Positions 44,775 through 53,588 of a stretch of DNA of 64,000 bases are shown one piece after another. A model generated the notes under the pieces. The model was not told the origin of the DNA. It ran no database searches and saw only the letters and a list, made by a program, of their open reading frames with translations. A program made the translations under genes and the position numbers. The DNA is from Aliiroseovarius subalbicans (GTDB lineage: Bacteria > Pseudomonadota > Alphaproteobacteria > Rhodobacterales > Rhodobacteraceae). The stretch spans positions 248,001 through 312,000 of the forward strand of contig NZ_JALBYQ010000001.1 of the NCBI RefSeq assembly GCF_022678625.1, written 5' to 3'. The first letter of the stretch is position 1. Every line of letters begins with the position of its first letter.

Positions 44775-46223
44775 ATGACACGGACAGCGACAATTGTTGG
44801 CGGGGGCGTTATTGGCGGCGGCTGGGCCGCGCGGTTCCTGCTTATGGGGTGGGATGTGCGGGTGTTCGACCCGGACCCCGAGGCCGAGCGCAAGCTGGGC
44901 GAAGTGCTGGCCAATGCGCGCCGTTCGCTGCCCGGCCTGTCTGATGTGTCGATGCCCGACGAGGGGTGGCTGAGCCTGCATACCGATCTGAGCGAAGCCG
45001 TGCAGGGCGCGGATTGGATCCAGGAAAGCGTGCCGGAGCGGCTGGCGCTGAAGCTGAAGGTGTATGCCGAAATCCAGGCGGCGTGTCGCCCGGATGCGGT
45101 GATCGGCTCGTCCACCTCGGGGTTCAAGCCCAGCGAGCTGCAACAGGGCGCCGCGCGGCCCGGCCAGATCGTCGTCGCGCACCCGTTCAACCCGGTCTAC
45201 CTGCTGCCGTTGATCGAACTTGTGCCGACGGCGGCGAACACGCCAGAGTTCCTGGACCACGCCAAACAGATCATCACGGGGATCGGCATGTATCCCCTGC
45301 ATGTGCGCAAGGAAATCGACGCGCATATTGCCGACCGGTTCCTGGAAGCGGTCTGGCGCGAAGCACTTTGGCTGGTCAAGGACGGCATCGCCACCACCGA
45401 GGAAATCGACAACGCGATCCGCTATGGCTTTGGCATCCGCTGGGCGCAAATGGGGCTGTTTGAGACCTACCGCGTCGCCGGGGGAGAGGCCGGAATGAAG
45501 CATTTCATGGCGCAGTTCGGCCCCTGCCTGAAATGGCCCTGGACCAAGCTGATGGACGTGCCGGAGTTTACCGACGAGTTGGTGGACATGATCGCGGGCC
45601 AGTCGGACGAACAATCCGGCATGCATTCGATCCGCGAGCTGGAGCGCATTCGCGACGACAACCTGGTGGGCATGATGCGGGCGCTGAAGGCGCGCGACTG
45701 GGGCGCCGGCGCGCTGCTTAATGCGCAGGACAAGCGGATGAAAACCGGTGCGGGCGATCTGTCGAAACCCGTCGTCACGCTGCGCCGGGCGATCCCGGTG
45801 GATTGGCTGGATTACAACGGCCACATGACCGAAAGCCGCTATCTGCACGCCTTCGCGGATTCCACCGACAGGTTCATGGAGATCATCGGCTGCGATCAGG
45901 ATTACATCGCCACCGGTGGGTCGTACTTCACCGCCGAAACCCATATTCGTCATATTGACGAGGCGCATCTGGGCCAGCGTATCCGGGTCGAGACCACCTG
46001 CCTTATGGGGGCGGGCAAGAAGATGCACCTGTTCCACCAGATGTTCGAAGGCGACCGCCTGCTGGCGACCGGGGAGCACTTCCTGTTACATGTCAGCCTT
46101 GAAACCCGCCGCCCGTCGCCGCCGTCACCCGCGATTGAGGCGAAACTGGTCGAAATTGCCAGCGCGCACGCGTCGCTACCGCGCCCTGATGGCGTGGGTC
46201 GCGCAATTGCGGTGAAGCCTTGA
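44775..46223 (+). CDS. L-carnitine dehydrogenase fused to betainyl-CoA thioesterase
   Basis: A 482-residue fusion. Residues about 1-320 are a 3-hydroxyacyl-CoA-dehydrogenase-type enzyme: NAD loop TIVGGGVIGGGWAARFL, HPFNPVYLLPLIELVPT with the catalytic His, and the helical C-domain; such proteins oxidise L-carnitine to 3-dehydrocarnitine. Residues about 335-470 are a 4HBT hot-dog thioesterase with VDWLDYNGHMTESRYL, expected to hydrolyse betainyl-CoA to glycine betaine and CoA. With the BKACE enzyme these are the first, third and second steps of one pathway. The fusion is known from other Alphaproteobacteria. ATG at 44775; stop overlaps the next gene. Confidence 0.92.
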   Translation: MTRTATIVGGGVIGGGWAARFLLMGWDVRVFDPDPEAERKLGEVLANARRSLPGLSDVSMPDEGWLSLHTDLSEAVQGADWIQESVPERLALKLKVYAEIQAACRPDAVIGSSTSGFKPSELQQGAARPGQIVVAHPFNPVYLLPLIELVPTAANTPEFLDHAKQIITGIGMYPLHVRKEIDAHIADRFLEAVWREALWLVKDGIATTEEIDNAIRYGFGIRWAQMGLFETYRVAGGEAGMKHFMAQFGPCLKWPWTKLMDVPEFTDELVDMIAGQSDEQSGMHSIRELERIRDDNLVGMMRALKARDWGAGALLNAQDKRMKTGAGDLSKPVVTLRRAIPVDWLDYNGHMTESRYLHAFADSTDRFMEIIGCDQDYIATGGSYFTAETHIRHIDEAHLGQRIRVETTCLMGAGKKMHLFHQMFEGDRLLATGEHFLLHVSLETRRPSPPSPAIEAKLVEIASAHASLPRPDGVGRAIAVKP

Positions 46224-46981
46224 GTGCGCGGGTTCTGATCACCGCAGGCGGGTCTGGCATCGGCCACGCGATGGCGGACGCCTTCGCGGCGTCTGGCGCG
46301 CAGGTCTGGGTCACGGATGTGAACGCCGACGCTTTGGCGGATCTGCCGGACGGCTGGATCACCCGCCAGGTGGATGCCTCGGAAGAAGATGCCGTGTCTG
46401 AATTGTTTCGTGAAATCAACATAGAATGGGGCGGTCTTGATGTTCTTTGTGCCAACGCGGGCATTGCCGGGCCAACGGCTCCGGTCGAGGATATAGCCCT
46501 GTCGGACTGGCAGCGCTGTGTCAGCGTGAACCTGGAAGGCGCGTTTTTAGCGGCGAAATACGCGGCCCCGATGATGAAGGCGCAGAAGGCGGGCTCAATT
46601 GTGATCACAAGCTCGACCGCGGGGCAGCACGGCTATCCGAACCGGGCGCCCTATGCGGCGGCGAAATGGGCCAAGATCGGGCTGATGAAGACCCTGGCGA
46701 TGGAGCTGGGCCCTTACGGGGTGCGCTGCAACGCGATCTGCCCTGGTGCTGTGGAAGGCCCGCGAATGGAGGGCGTGTTGGAGCGCGAGGCGGCGGTGAA
46801 GGGCATGACGCGCGACGCGGTGTATCAGGGATATGCGGCGGGCACCTCGATGCAAAGCTTCGTCGAGGCGCGCGACATTGCCAACATGGCGGTGTTTCTG
46901 GCCTCGGACGGCGCGCGGTTGGTGTCCGGCCAGGTGATCGCGGTGGATGGCCACACGGTGAACCCTGACCCGCAGGTCTGA
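46220..46981 (+). CDS. SDR-family oxidoreductase
   Basis: A 253-residue classical short-chain dehydrogenase. Cofactor loop VLITAGGSGIGHAMADAFA, then CANAGIAGP, catalytic Ser in VITSSTAGQHG, and catalytic Tyr-Lys in APYAAAKWAKIGL; C-terminal VFLASDGARLVSGQVIAVDG. TTG at 46220 overlaps the carnitine gene stop (TTGA), giving co-translation with it. Substrate unknown; acting on acetoacetate or a related acid released by the BKACE step is possible but unsupported. The operon ends here. Confidence 0.88.
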   Translation: MSARVLITAGGSGIGHAMADAFAASGAQVWVTDVNADALADLPDGWITRQVDASEEDAVSELFREINIEWGGLDVLCANAGIAGPTAPVEDIALSDWQRCVSVNLEGAFLAAKYAAPMMKAQKAGSIVITSSTAGQHGYPNRAPYAAAKWAKIGLMKTLAMELGPYGVRCNAICPGAVEGPRMEGVLEREAAVKGMTRDAVYQGYAAGTSMQSFVEARDIANMAVFLASDGARLVSGQVIAVDGHTVNPDPQV

Positions 46982-46987
46982 TGCGGG

Positions 46988-47040
46988 GGCGCCAACTCCA
47001 CTTATTAATTGGGGCGCCACCGCAAACCCCCGGTTTTTTT
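46988..47040 (+). terminator. Probable terminator of the carnitine operon
   Basis: GGCGCCAA pairs with TTGG(gg)CGCC (46988-46995 with 47009-47018, two bulged G), and a second short stem ACCG/CGGT ends at a run of seven T (47034-47040). It lies 7 bases after the SDR stop and faces the end of the XRE gene. Confidence 0.45.
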
Positions 47041-47054
47041 CTGGAAATCTGACT

Positions 47055-47906
47055 TCAGGGCGTGAGGCTGTCCAGAAATGAGGGCAGATTGCGCGCAGGC
47101 ACTTTCGCTTCGCGCACAAGTTGATCGAAATGACGCGTAAAGGCCTGCACCCGGTCGCGATCGCGAAAGGCGACGTAGTTGGCGCCCAGATACAGGACTG
47201 CAAGAAGCGGACCGAAGACGGTGATGGGCGAGGAAAACAGCTGGCGCGCATCGAAAAGGTAGAGGCGCAGTGACGGGTAGAGCTGTTCGTGCAAGTTGCG
47301 CAGGTGGATGAGTTGCGCCGCGCGGATGTCATCGGGCAGGCCCTGATAATACCCGGTTGCCGTGGTGAAACTGGTTACCTCGTGCAGGGGCAGAGCGATT
47401 TCGTAATCCGAGCGGCTGTCGCGCATGAAGGCAAGCCGATCTTCCGAGGCGCCGATCGCCTGATCGGTGGTCCGGCCAAGGTGCGGGGTGTATTCCCATT
47501 CCAGCATCGCACGGGTTTTCAGCATGTCGGGCAGGGCGGCGGGCACGTGGCGGATCTTGTAACCCGCGGCCTCCTGATGCCAGGCGAAGATCTGTTCATC
47601 GACCAGCGCGCGGCGGGCCTTGGTCAGGGTCAGTGAAGTGGCCAGCAGATCGGCCGCGCTTTCGGGGCGTTCGGACAGGCCCAGCAGCCAATCGGCAGAA
47701 ACCCCCAGATGCGCCGCGCATTCCGCCACGAGCTGGGCATTGGGCAGGCGTGCGCCTTGACCCTTGAGCAATTGCGAAATGGTAGAGCGATCCACCCCAG
47801 CCGCGCGGGCCAACGCGCTTTGCGTGGTGTGTTTCGCCTCCAATGCCTGCGCGAGACGGGCGCGAAACAGCTGTGCGCGGGTGCGTTTGTCGGTTTTTTC
47901 GATCAT
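47055..47906 (-). CDS. XRE-family transcriptional regulator
   Basis: A 283-residue regulator with an N-terminal lambda-repressor-type helix-turn-helix (about 12-68): HTTQSALARAAGVDRSTISQ recognition region followed by AAHLGVSADWLLGLSERP. The C-terminal 200 residues are a helical/mixed domain I cannot name (DYEIALPLHEVTSFTTATGY, LHEQLYPSLRLYLFDARQLF). Repressors of this size often sense a metabolite. It is divergent from the DUF2061/desaturase genes across a 98-base A/T-rich gap, and a dyad overlaps its own start codon, which suggests autoregulation. Confidence 0.85.
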   Translation of the reverse strand: MIEKTDKRTRAQLFRARLAQALEAKHTTQSALARAAGVDRSTISQLLKGQGARLPNAQLVAECAAHLGVSADWLLGLSERPESAADLLATSLTLTKARRALVDEQIFAWHQEAAGYKIRHVPAALPDMLKTRAMLEWEYTPHLGRTTDQAIGASEDRLAFMRDSRSDYEIALPLHEVTSFTTATGYYQGLPDDIRAAQLIHLRNLHEQLYPSLRLYLFDARQLFSSPITVFGPLLAVLYLGANYVAFRDRDRVQAFTRHFDQLVREAKVPARNLPSFLDSLTP

Positions 47907-47930
47907 TTGGTGATAAATATCATGAATGAT
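47902..47930. promoter_or_regulatory. Extended dyad over the XRE gene start
   Basis: Core TGATA-AA-TATCA (47911-47922), perfectly symmetric, with outer arms ATCATT (47902-47907) and AATGAT (47925-47930), nearly centred on the same point. The left outer arm covers the XRE start codon. A/T-rich against GC-rich surroundings. Likely operator for the XRE protein, affecting itself and possibly the divergent genes. Confidence 0.5.
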
Positions 47931-48004
47931 GGAAAATGTTAACTACTGACAGAATGCCTATCCGTCGCGGCAACTGCTAGCAGGGTCAGGACGAAAGGGA
48001 ACAG

Positions 48005-48208
48005 ATGGAAACGGCACGACGATCCTGGCTGAAGGCAGTTTTGTGGAACCTGATCGGGTTCGTCTCGATGTGTGTTGTCGGTCTGGTGATGACTGGGTCC
48101 GTCGCGGTCGGGGGTGCGATGGCGGTGGTCAACACTGCACTGGGATTTGCTTTCTACGTTGTCTACGAACGGGTCTGGGCGCGAATTGCCTGGGGGCGAC
48201 ATGGCTGA
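48005..48208 (+). CDS. DUF2061 membrane protein
   Basis: A 67-residue protein with two hydrophobic helices and the family layout of DUF2061: SWLKAVLWNLIGFVSMCVVG, then TGSVAVGGAMAVVNTALGFA and the closing YVVYERVWARIAWGR. Function of the family is unknown. GAAAGGGAA precedes the ATG. Its last 8 bases overlap the desaturase gene, so the two are likely co-translated. Confidence 0.85.
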   Translation: METARRSWLKAVLWNLIGFVSMCVVGLVMTGSVAVGGAMAVVNTALGFAFYVVYERVWARIAWGRHG

Positions 48209-49103
48209 ACGCGGCTTGCGCGACGAAGTGCCGATTCTGGCCGTTTTGGTTCTGATCTATGGCCTTTATGCCTTTGCGACGATCTGGGTCGCGACATGGT
48301 CGGTAGGGCTGGCCATCTTGTTGGCGGGGTTTGCCGCGGCATTGCATTCCTCAGCCTGTCATGAGGTTTTACATGGCCATCCGGTGCGAGCGCCTTGGAT
48401 CAACGGCGCGCTGGTGTTTCCGGCGCTGAGCCTGTGCATCCCCTACCTCCGGTTTCGCGATACGCATCTGGCGCATCACTGCGATGATCGGTTGACCGAC
48501 CCTTATGACGACCCGGAAAGCAATTTTGTGGACCCGAAGCTCTGGGCGGGGTTGCCGCGGTCCGTGCGGGCGCTGCTCCGCGTGAACAACACGCTGGCAG
48601 GGCGGATGCTGCTGGGGCCGGCTATCGGGCAGGTGGCGTTCATGTGGACGGATGCGCGCGCGATTTGGCGGGGGGAGACCCGCGTGTTGGCGGGCTGGGT
48701 GCTGCACTTGCCAGCCGTTCTTGTTGTGGTCTGGTGGGCCGTGAGTGTCGGGCATATGCCCGGCTGGGGATACCTTGCGGCGGCCTACCTGGCGCTGTCG
48801 CTTTTGAAAATCCGCACCTTTCTGGAGCACCGCGCCCATGAGTGCGCCCCCGGTCGCACTGTGGTGATCGAAGATCGTGGCATTCTGGCGTTTCTGTTTC
48901 TGAACAACAACTTCCACATCGTGCATCACAGCCATCCCGGCGCACCCTGGTGGCGTTTGCGTGAATTGTATGACACCGACCGTGCGGGGTACCTGCGACT
49001 GAACCACGGTTATGTCTATCCGACTTACCGCGCCGTGTTCCGGCGCCATTTCCTGCAGGCGAAAGATCCAGTGCCGCATCCGCTCTGGCCCGATAGAGGC
49101 TGA
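48201..49103 (+). CDS. Fatty acid desaturase family protein
   Basis: A 300-residue membrane di-iron enzyme. Three His boxes are visible: HSSACHEVLHGH (about 50-61), the second RDTHLAHHCDD (about 84-94), and the third NNFHIVHHSHPG (about 235-246). Four or more hydrophobic helices surround them. The family inserts double bonds or hydroxyl groups in acyl chains, carotenoids or other lipids; the substrate is not readable here. ATG at 48201 overlaps DUF2061. The divergent XRE protein is a plausible regulator. The next gene begins 6 bases on. Confidence 0.9.
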   Translation: MAERGLRDEVPILAVLVLIYGLYAFATIWVATWSVGLAILLAGFAAALHSSACHEVLHGHPVRAPWINGALVFPALSLCIPYLRFRDTHLAHHCDDRLTDPYDDPESNFVDPKLWAGLPRSVRALLRVNNTLAGRMLLGPAIGQVAFMWTDARAIWRGETRVLAGWVLHLPAVLVVVWWAVSVGHMPGWGYLAAAYLALSLLKIRTFLEHRAHECAPGRTVVIEDRGILAFLFLNNNFHIVHHSHPGAPWWRLRELYDTDRAGYLRLNHGYVYPTYRAVFRRHFLQAKDPVPHPLWPDRG

Positions 49104-49109
49104 CATGGC

Positions 49110-50021
49110 ATGACGGGGGCCATGCAAGCCTGGATCCCCATCACCATCGCGGCGGCGTTTTCGCAAAACCTGCGCTTCATGCTGCAAAAGCGGCTGAAGG
49201 ATACGAAACTGTCGACCGCTGGCGCGACCTTTGCGCGGTTCGTGTTCTCAGCGCCCTTGGTGGCGCTGGGCGTGGCAACTTATTTGGGTGTGACCGGACA
49301 AAGCGTGCCGGCGTTGTCGCCGCGGTTCTTCCTGTTCGCCCTGACCGGTGGCATCGGCCAAGTGCTTGCAACGATGTGCGTCGTGGCCTTGTTTGCCGAA
49401 CGCAACTTTGCCGTCGGCATCACCTTCAAGAAAACCGAAGTGATCCTGACCGCACTGATCGGTTTCCTCGTGTTGGGCGAGGGGCTGTCGGCCTCGGGCA
49501 CAGTGGCTATTGCGATCGGATTCGTCGGGCTGGTGCTGCTGTCCGACCCGCCCGGCGGCGGGCAGGGGCTGGGCCGGTTTTTCAACCGGGCGGCGGCGCT
49601 GGGATTGGGCGCGGGGTTTCTGTTCGGCATCTCAGCGACAGGGTATCGCGGCGCCACGCTGGAATTGGGCGTGCTGGATGTCATCGCACGGGTCGGGCTG
49701 ACGCTGGCCATCGTGACCGCGTTTCAATCCACCATCATGGTGCTGTGGATGCGCCTGCGTGAACCGGGTGAGATCGGGCGCGTGTTTGCCAATTGGCGGG
49801 TCGGCGCCCTGGTTGGCGTGACCTCGATGATCGGGTCGTTTTGCTGGTTCACCGCCTTTGCGCTTCAGAACGCTGCGCTGGTCAAGGCATTGGGGCAGGT
49901 TGAGCTTGTCTTCAGCTTCGCCGCCACGATTTTCGTGTTCAAACAGGTGGTTACACGGCGCGAATGGATTGGCACCGCGCTTCTGGTCCTGTCGATCATC
50001 GTGCTGGTTTTGTGGCTCTGA
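49110..50021 (+). CDS. DMT/EamA-family transporter
   Basis: A 303-residue membrane protein with about ten hydrophobic helices in two related halves, the EamA architecture. The first half runs from AWIPITIAAAFSQNLRFMLQ through FKKTEVILTALIGFLVLGEG; the second ends ALVKALGQVELVFSFAATIF and WIGTALLVLSIIVLVLWL. GEG after helix 4 is typical. Substrate unknown (metabolite export is common in the family). Follows the desaturase by 6 bases and ends 4 bases before the convergent pepN stop. Confidence 0.87.
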   Translation: MTGAMQAWIPITIAAAFSQNLRFMLQKRLKDTKLSTAGATFARFVFSAPLVALGVATYLGVTGQSVPALSPRFFLFALTGGIGQVLATMCVVALFAERNFAVGITFKKTEVILTALIGFLVLGEGLSASGTVAIAIGFVGLVLLSDPPGGGQGLGRFFNRAAALGLGAGFLFGISATGYRGATLELGVLDVIARVGLTLAIVTAFQSTIMVLWMRLREPGEIGRVFANWRVGALVGVTSMIGSFCWFTAFALQNAALVKALGQVELVFSFAATIFVFKQVVTRREWIGTALLVLSIIVLVLWL

Positions 50022-50025
50022 GCCC

Positions 50026-52581
50026 TTAATCCCCCAACATCCGGCTGACCATTTCCTGCGTGTCGCGTGAGATACCCGGGGTCTGGTGAATGCGCTCAAG
50101 CTCGGCACAGATCATGCCGCGCCGATCGGCGTCATAGCGTTTCCAGGTTTCGAATCCGGTCGTCATGCGCGCAGTTATCTGCGGATTTACCGGATCCAGC
50201 TTGATCAGCCAATCGGCCAAGAGGCGATAACCCGCGCCCGACACCGTATGGAAGCCCGCCGGGTTCATCATCAGCGCGCCGAAAAGTGAGCGGAAGCGGT
50301 TCGGGTTTTTCCAGTGGAAGTCCTTGTGAGTGCTGAGCTTTTCGACCAGCTCCGCGGCTTTTTCCGGGGCGGCGTGGGCGACTTGCATCGAGAACCATTT
50401 GTCGATTACCAGATCGTCGCCTTCAAATTCATGATAGAACCGCGCCAGCGCCGCGTCGCCGTTTTCGGCGTCCAGAAGGCAGCCAAGCGCGCCCAGTTTC
50501 AAGGTCATGTTGTCGGCCGCGTCATACTGCGCCTGTGCCGCAACACCACCATCCAGCCGCGTGGTCAGGGCCAGAAGCGCGAGCCCCAAAGCGCGTTTGC
50601 CGGCCTGTTCGGCGCCGGGATCGAACGGCGCGGTCACCTGCATGTCGGCCGACAGGCGCGGCAGCAGGTCCTGCAGATGCTCAGCCGTAGCCTGGGCCAG
50701 GGTTTCGGACGCGCGATAGATCGCCTGCGGGTCGGGTGTGACGCCCGCGTCCGCCAGGGTTTGCGCGATGTCGTCCTGGCCGGGTTGGCGCAAGGCAAGG
50801 GCGCGGAAGGCCGGGTCCAGGCTGTCGTCGCGCAGCATCGTGGCCAGCGCGTCCAGATAGGCCGCATCAGGGGTCTGGCCGTGGGTGACCATGCCGACCA
50901 GCACGTCCTTGGCCAGGGCGCGCCCGGCCTCCCATTTGTTGAACGGGTCGGTGTCGTGGGCCAGGAGGAAAGCGCGTTCCTGGGCGTCGGTCTTGCGCTG
51001 CACGATCACGGGCGCCGAGAAGTGGCGCAGGATCGACGGGACGGGCTTGGACGAGAGCCCCTCGAAGGTGAAGCTCTGCGCGGCCTCTGTCATCTCCAGC
51101 ACCGTGGTTGGAACCACCTCATCGCCGTTTGCCCCCAGCAGGCCGACCGCGATCGGAATGACCCGCGGGTCTTTCACATCCTGACCGGGTGTGGATGGCG
51201 TTTCCTGTTTGAAGTGAAGCGTATAGGCGCCGTCCTTGAAAGTGTCCGTGACACTCAGACGCGGGGTGCCAGCCTGGGAATACCAGCGTTTGAACTGGGT
51301 CAGATCGCGCCCTGTTGTGTCCTCGAACACCCGCACCCAATCCTGGATCGTGGCCGCCTCGCCATCATGGCGGTCGAAGAAGAGCGCCACGGCTTTGTCA
51401 TACATCTCGTCGCCCACAAGCGTCTTGAGCATGCCGATGATCTCGGCGCCCTTTTCATAGATCGTGGCGGTGTAGAAATTGTTGATCTCGACGAAGTGCT
51501 CGGGCTGGACCGGGTGGGCCAACGGGCCGTTGTCTTCGCGGAACTGACGTCCGCGCAGGGCCATCACGTCGTTGATCCGGCAGACCGCTTTCGAGCGCAT
51601 GTCGCCTGAAAACTGCTGGTCGCGGAACACGGTCAGGCCTTCTTTCAGCGACAGTTGGAACCAGTCGCGGCAGGTGATGCGGTTGCCGGTCCAGTTGTGG
51701 AAATACTCATGCGCAATGATCGCCTCGATCCGTTCGAAATTGGCGTCGGTCGAGGTTTCCGGGCTGGCCAGCACGGCGGAGGTGTTGAAGATGTTTAACC
51801 CCTTGTTTTCCATCGCCCCCATGTTGAAATCGGACACGGCGACGATCTGGAAGATGTCGAGGTCGTATTCGCGGCCGTAGACCTGTTCGTCCCAGCGCAT
51901 CGAGGCCTTCAGCGCCTCCATGCCGAAGGCGGTCTTGGCCTCGTCCGGGCCGGGACGGGTCCAGAGGCGCAGGTCAACGACTTTGCCCGACATTGTGGTG
52001 AACGTGTCGTGACGCGCGACCAGGTTGCCCGCAACCAGCGCGAACAAATAGGCGGGCTTGGGCCAGGGGTCGGTCCAGACGGCGAAGCCTTCGTCGATGT
52101 CGGTGGGGTTGCCGTTGGACAAGAGCACGTCCTCGTCACCCTCGATGCGCACCGTGAAAGGCGCCATCACGTCGGGGCGGTCGGGGTAGAAGGTGATCTT
52201 GCGAAAGCCCTCGGCCTCGCATTGGGTGCAATACATGCCGTTCGACATGTAAAGCCCTTCAAGCGCGGTGTTGGTCGAAGGTGAGATTTCCACCTCGGCC
52301 TCCCAGGTGAAGGCGCTGTCGGGCACGTCTGCGGTGAGACCACCGTCGACCAGACTGGGGGTGATCGCCTGCCCGTCGATTTTCGCGCTGATCAGGGTCA
52401 GGTCTTCGCCGTGCAGGAAAAAATCGCGCGCCGGGGTTGCCGGGTTCGGTGTGAAGCGGATGCGGGCGGTGACGCGGGTGGCGGTGGGGTGCAGTTTGAA
52501 GCTCAGATCGACCTGTTCGATCAGCCAGGTCGGCGGGGTGTAATCGGCAAGGTAGATCGGCTGCGGCGTCGGCTCGGTCAT
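50026..52581 (-). CDS. pepN: Aminopeptidase N (M1 family)
   Basis: An 851-residue M1 zinc aminopeptidase. The exopeptidase motif is GAMENKGLN and the zinc site is HEYFHNWTGNRITCRDWFQL, with the third ligand in LKEGLTVFRDQQFS. N-terminal beta domain, thermolysin-like domain and the long helical C-terminal domain are all present; length is near E. coli PepN (870). It removes N-terminal residues from peptides in the cytoplasm; no signal peptide. The 190-base upstream gap, shared with the next gene, contains a large hairpin. Confidence 0.96.
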   Translation of the reverse strand: MTEPTPQPIYLADYTPPTWLIEQVDLSFKLHPTATRVTARIRFTPNPATPARDFFLHGEDLTLISAKIDGQAITPSLVDGGLTADVPDSAFTWEAEVEISPSTNTALEGLYMSNGMYCTQCEAEGFRKITFYPDRPDVMAPFTVRIEGDEDVLLSNGNPTDIDEGFAVWTDPWPKPAYLFALVAGNLVARHDTFTTMSGKVVDLRLWTRPGPDEAKTAFGMEALKASMRWDEQVYGREYDLDIFQIVAVSDFNMGAMENKGLNIFNTSAVLASPETSTDANFERIEAIIAHEYFHNWTGNRITCRDWFQLSLKEGLTVFRDQQFSGDMRSKAVCRINDVMALRGRQFREDNGPLAHPVQPEHFVEINNFYTATIYEKGAEIIGMLKTLVGDEMYDKAVALFFDRHDGEAATIQDWVRVFEDTTGRDLTQFKRWYSQAGTPRLSVTDTFKDGAYTLHFKQETPSTPGQDVKDPRVIPIAVGLLGANGDEVVPTTVLEMTEAAQSFTFEGLSSKPVPSILRHFSAPVIVQRKTDAQERAFLLAHDTDPFNKWEAGRALAKDVLVGMVTHGQTPDAAYLDALATMLRDDSLDPAFRALALRQPGQDDIAQTLADAGVTPDPQAIYRASETLAQATAEHLQDLLPRLSADMQVTAPFDPGAEQAGKRALGLALLALTTRLDGGVAAQAQYDAADNMTLKLGALGCLLDAENGDAALARFYHEFEGDDLVIDKWFSMQVAHAAPEKAAELVEKLSTHKDFHWKNPNRFRSLFGALMMNPAGFHTVSGAGYRLLADWLIKLDPVNPQITARMTTGFETWKRYDADRRGMICAELERIHQTPGISRDTQEMVSRMLGD

Positions 52582-52640
52582 GCTGGGCTCCTGTTGGTGT
52601 TGGCGCGACGTTACAGGCGGGGGCGGGGGGCTTCAAGCGG

Positions 52641-52691
52641 GGCCGGGTCGGCACACGGTCCACCCACCCACCCCCGTGCGCCGACCCGGCC
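52641..52691. other. Large GC-rich hairpin in the pepN divergent region
   Basis: Arms of 18 bases, GGCCGGGTCGGCACACGG (52641-52658) and its complement at 52674-52691, with one A-C mismatch and a 15-base loop rich in CCCA repeats. It lies between two genes transcribed away from each other, where a terminator has no use, 60 bases from the pepN start and 80 from the amidotransferase-like start. Confidence 0.7.
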
Positions 52692-52771
52692 AATCGAGGG
52701 CCGGTGCGGCGGGTGTTTGAACCCTGCCGGCATTCTGCTAGAGAGGGGCAACTGCGCGAAAGGCCCCTTTC

Positions 52772-53548
52772 ATGACCCGTCCGATCATCGGCATCATCGG
52801 CAATTCCTATCTGCTCAATGACCAATATCCGACCCATGCGGGCGGCACGATGAATTCGGCCGCGATTTCGGACGTGGCGGGCTGCATGCCGATGATTGTG
52901 CCGTCCGATCCGCGCTATGTCACGGTCGAGGAATTGTTGCAGACCTGCGACGGGTTCCTGTTGACCGGCGGGCGCCCCAATGTGCACCCCGAAGAATACG
53001 GTGAACCGCCCACCGCGGCGCATGGCGATTTCGACCGCTGCCGTGATGCGATCACGTTGCCCCTGGTGCGCGCCTGTGTCGAGCGTGGGCAACCGTTCTT
53101 CGGCATCTGTCGTGGCTTTCAAGAGGTCAACGTGGCGATGGGCGGCACGCTCTACCCGGAAATCCGCGACCTGCCCGGGCGCGACAACCACCGCATGCCG
53201 CCCGACGGCACGCTGGAAGAGAAATTTGCCATCCGCCACGCGGTGCATTTCGACGACGGCGGGCGTTTTCACGCCCTGTTGGGCGCGACCGAGGTGATGA
53301 CAAACACGCTGCACGGGCAGGGGATCAAGACCCCGGGTGCGCGCGTGGTGATAGAAGGCCACGCCGATGACGGCACGCCTGAGGCGATCTGGATCAAGGA
53401 CGCGCCGGGCTTTACCCTTTCGGTGCAGTGGCACCCGGAATGGAACGCGGCGACCGACCCGGTGTCGCGCCCGCTGTTCCAGGCGTTTGGCGATGCCGCG
53501 CGGGCCTGGGCGGCTGGCAAGAGCAAACAGGTTCTGAGAAGCGCTTGA
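52772..53548 (+). CDS. Class I glutamine amidotransferase-like hydrolase (gamma-glutamyl-GABA hydrolase type)
   Basis: A 258-residue peptidase C26 protein. The nucleophile is C113 in FFGICRGFQEVNV, and the His/Glu pair is H221, E223 in SVQWHPEWNA. It resembles PuuD, which hydrolyses gamma-glutamyl-GABA in putrescine breakdown. None of the other puu genes is adjacent, so the exact substrate is uncertain; related enzymes act on other gamma-glutamyl compounds. No leader or signal peptide. It is 40 bases before the D-lyxose isomerase gene. Confidence 0.87.
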   Translation: MTRPIIGIIGNSYLLNDQYPTHAGGTMNSAAISDVAGCMPMIVPSDPRYVTVEELLQTCDGFLLTGGRPNVHPEEYGEPPTAAHGDFDRCRDAITLPLVRACVERGQPFFGICRGFQEVNVAMGGTLYPEIRDLPGRDNHRMPPDGTLEEKFAIRHAVHFDDGGRFHALLGATEVMTNTLHGQGIKTPGARVVIEGHADDGTPEAIWIKDAPGFTLSVQWHPEWNAATDPVSRPLFQAFGDAARAWAAGKSKQVLRSA

Positions 53549-53588
53549 CGAATACCAACCCGAGGCATGGGGACAGAAAGGTAAGGCC

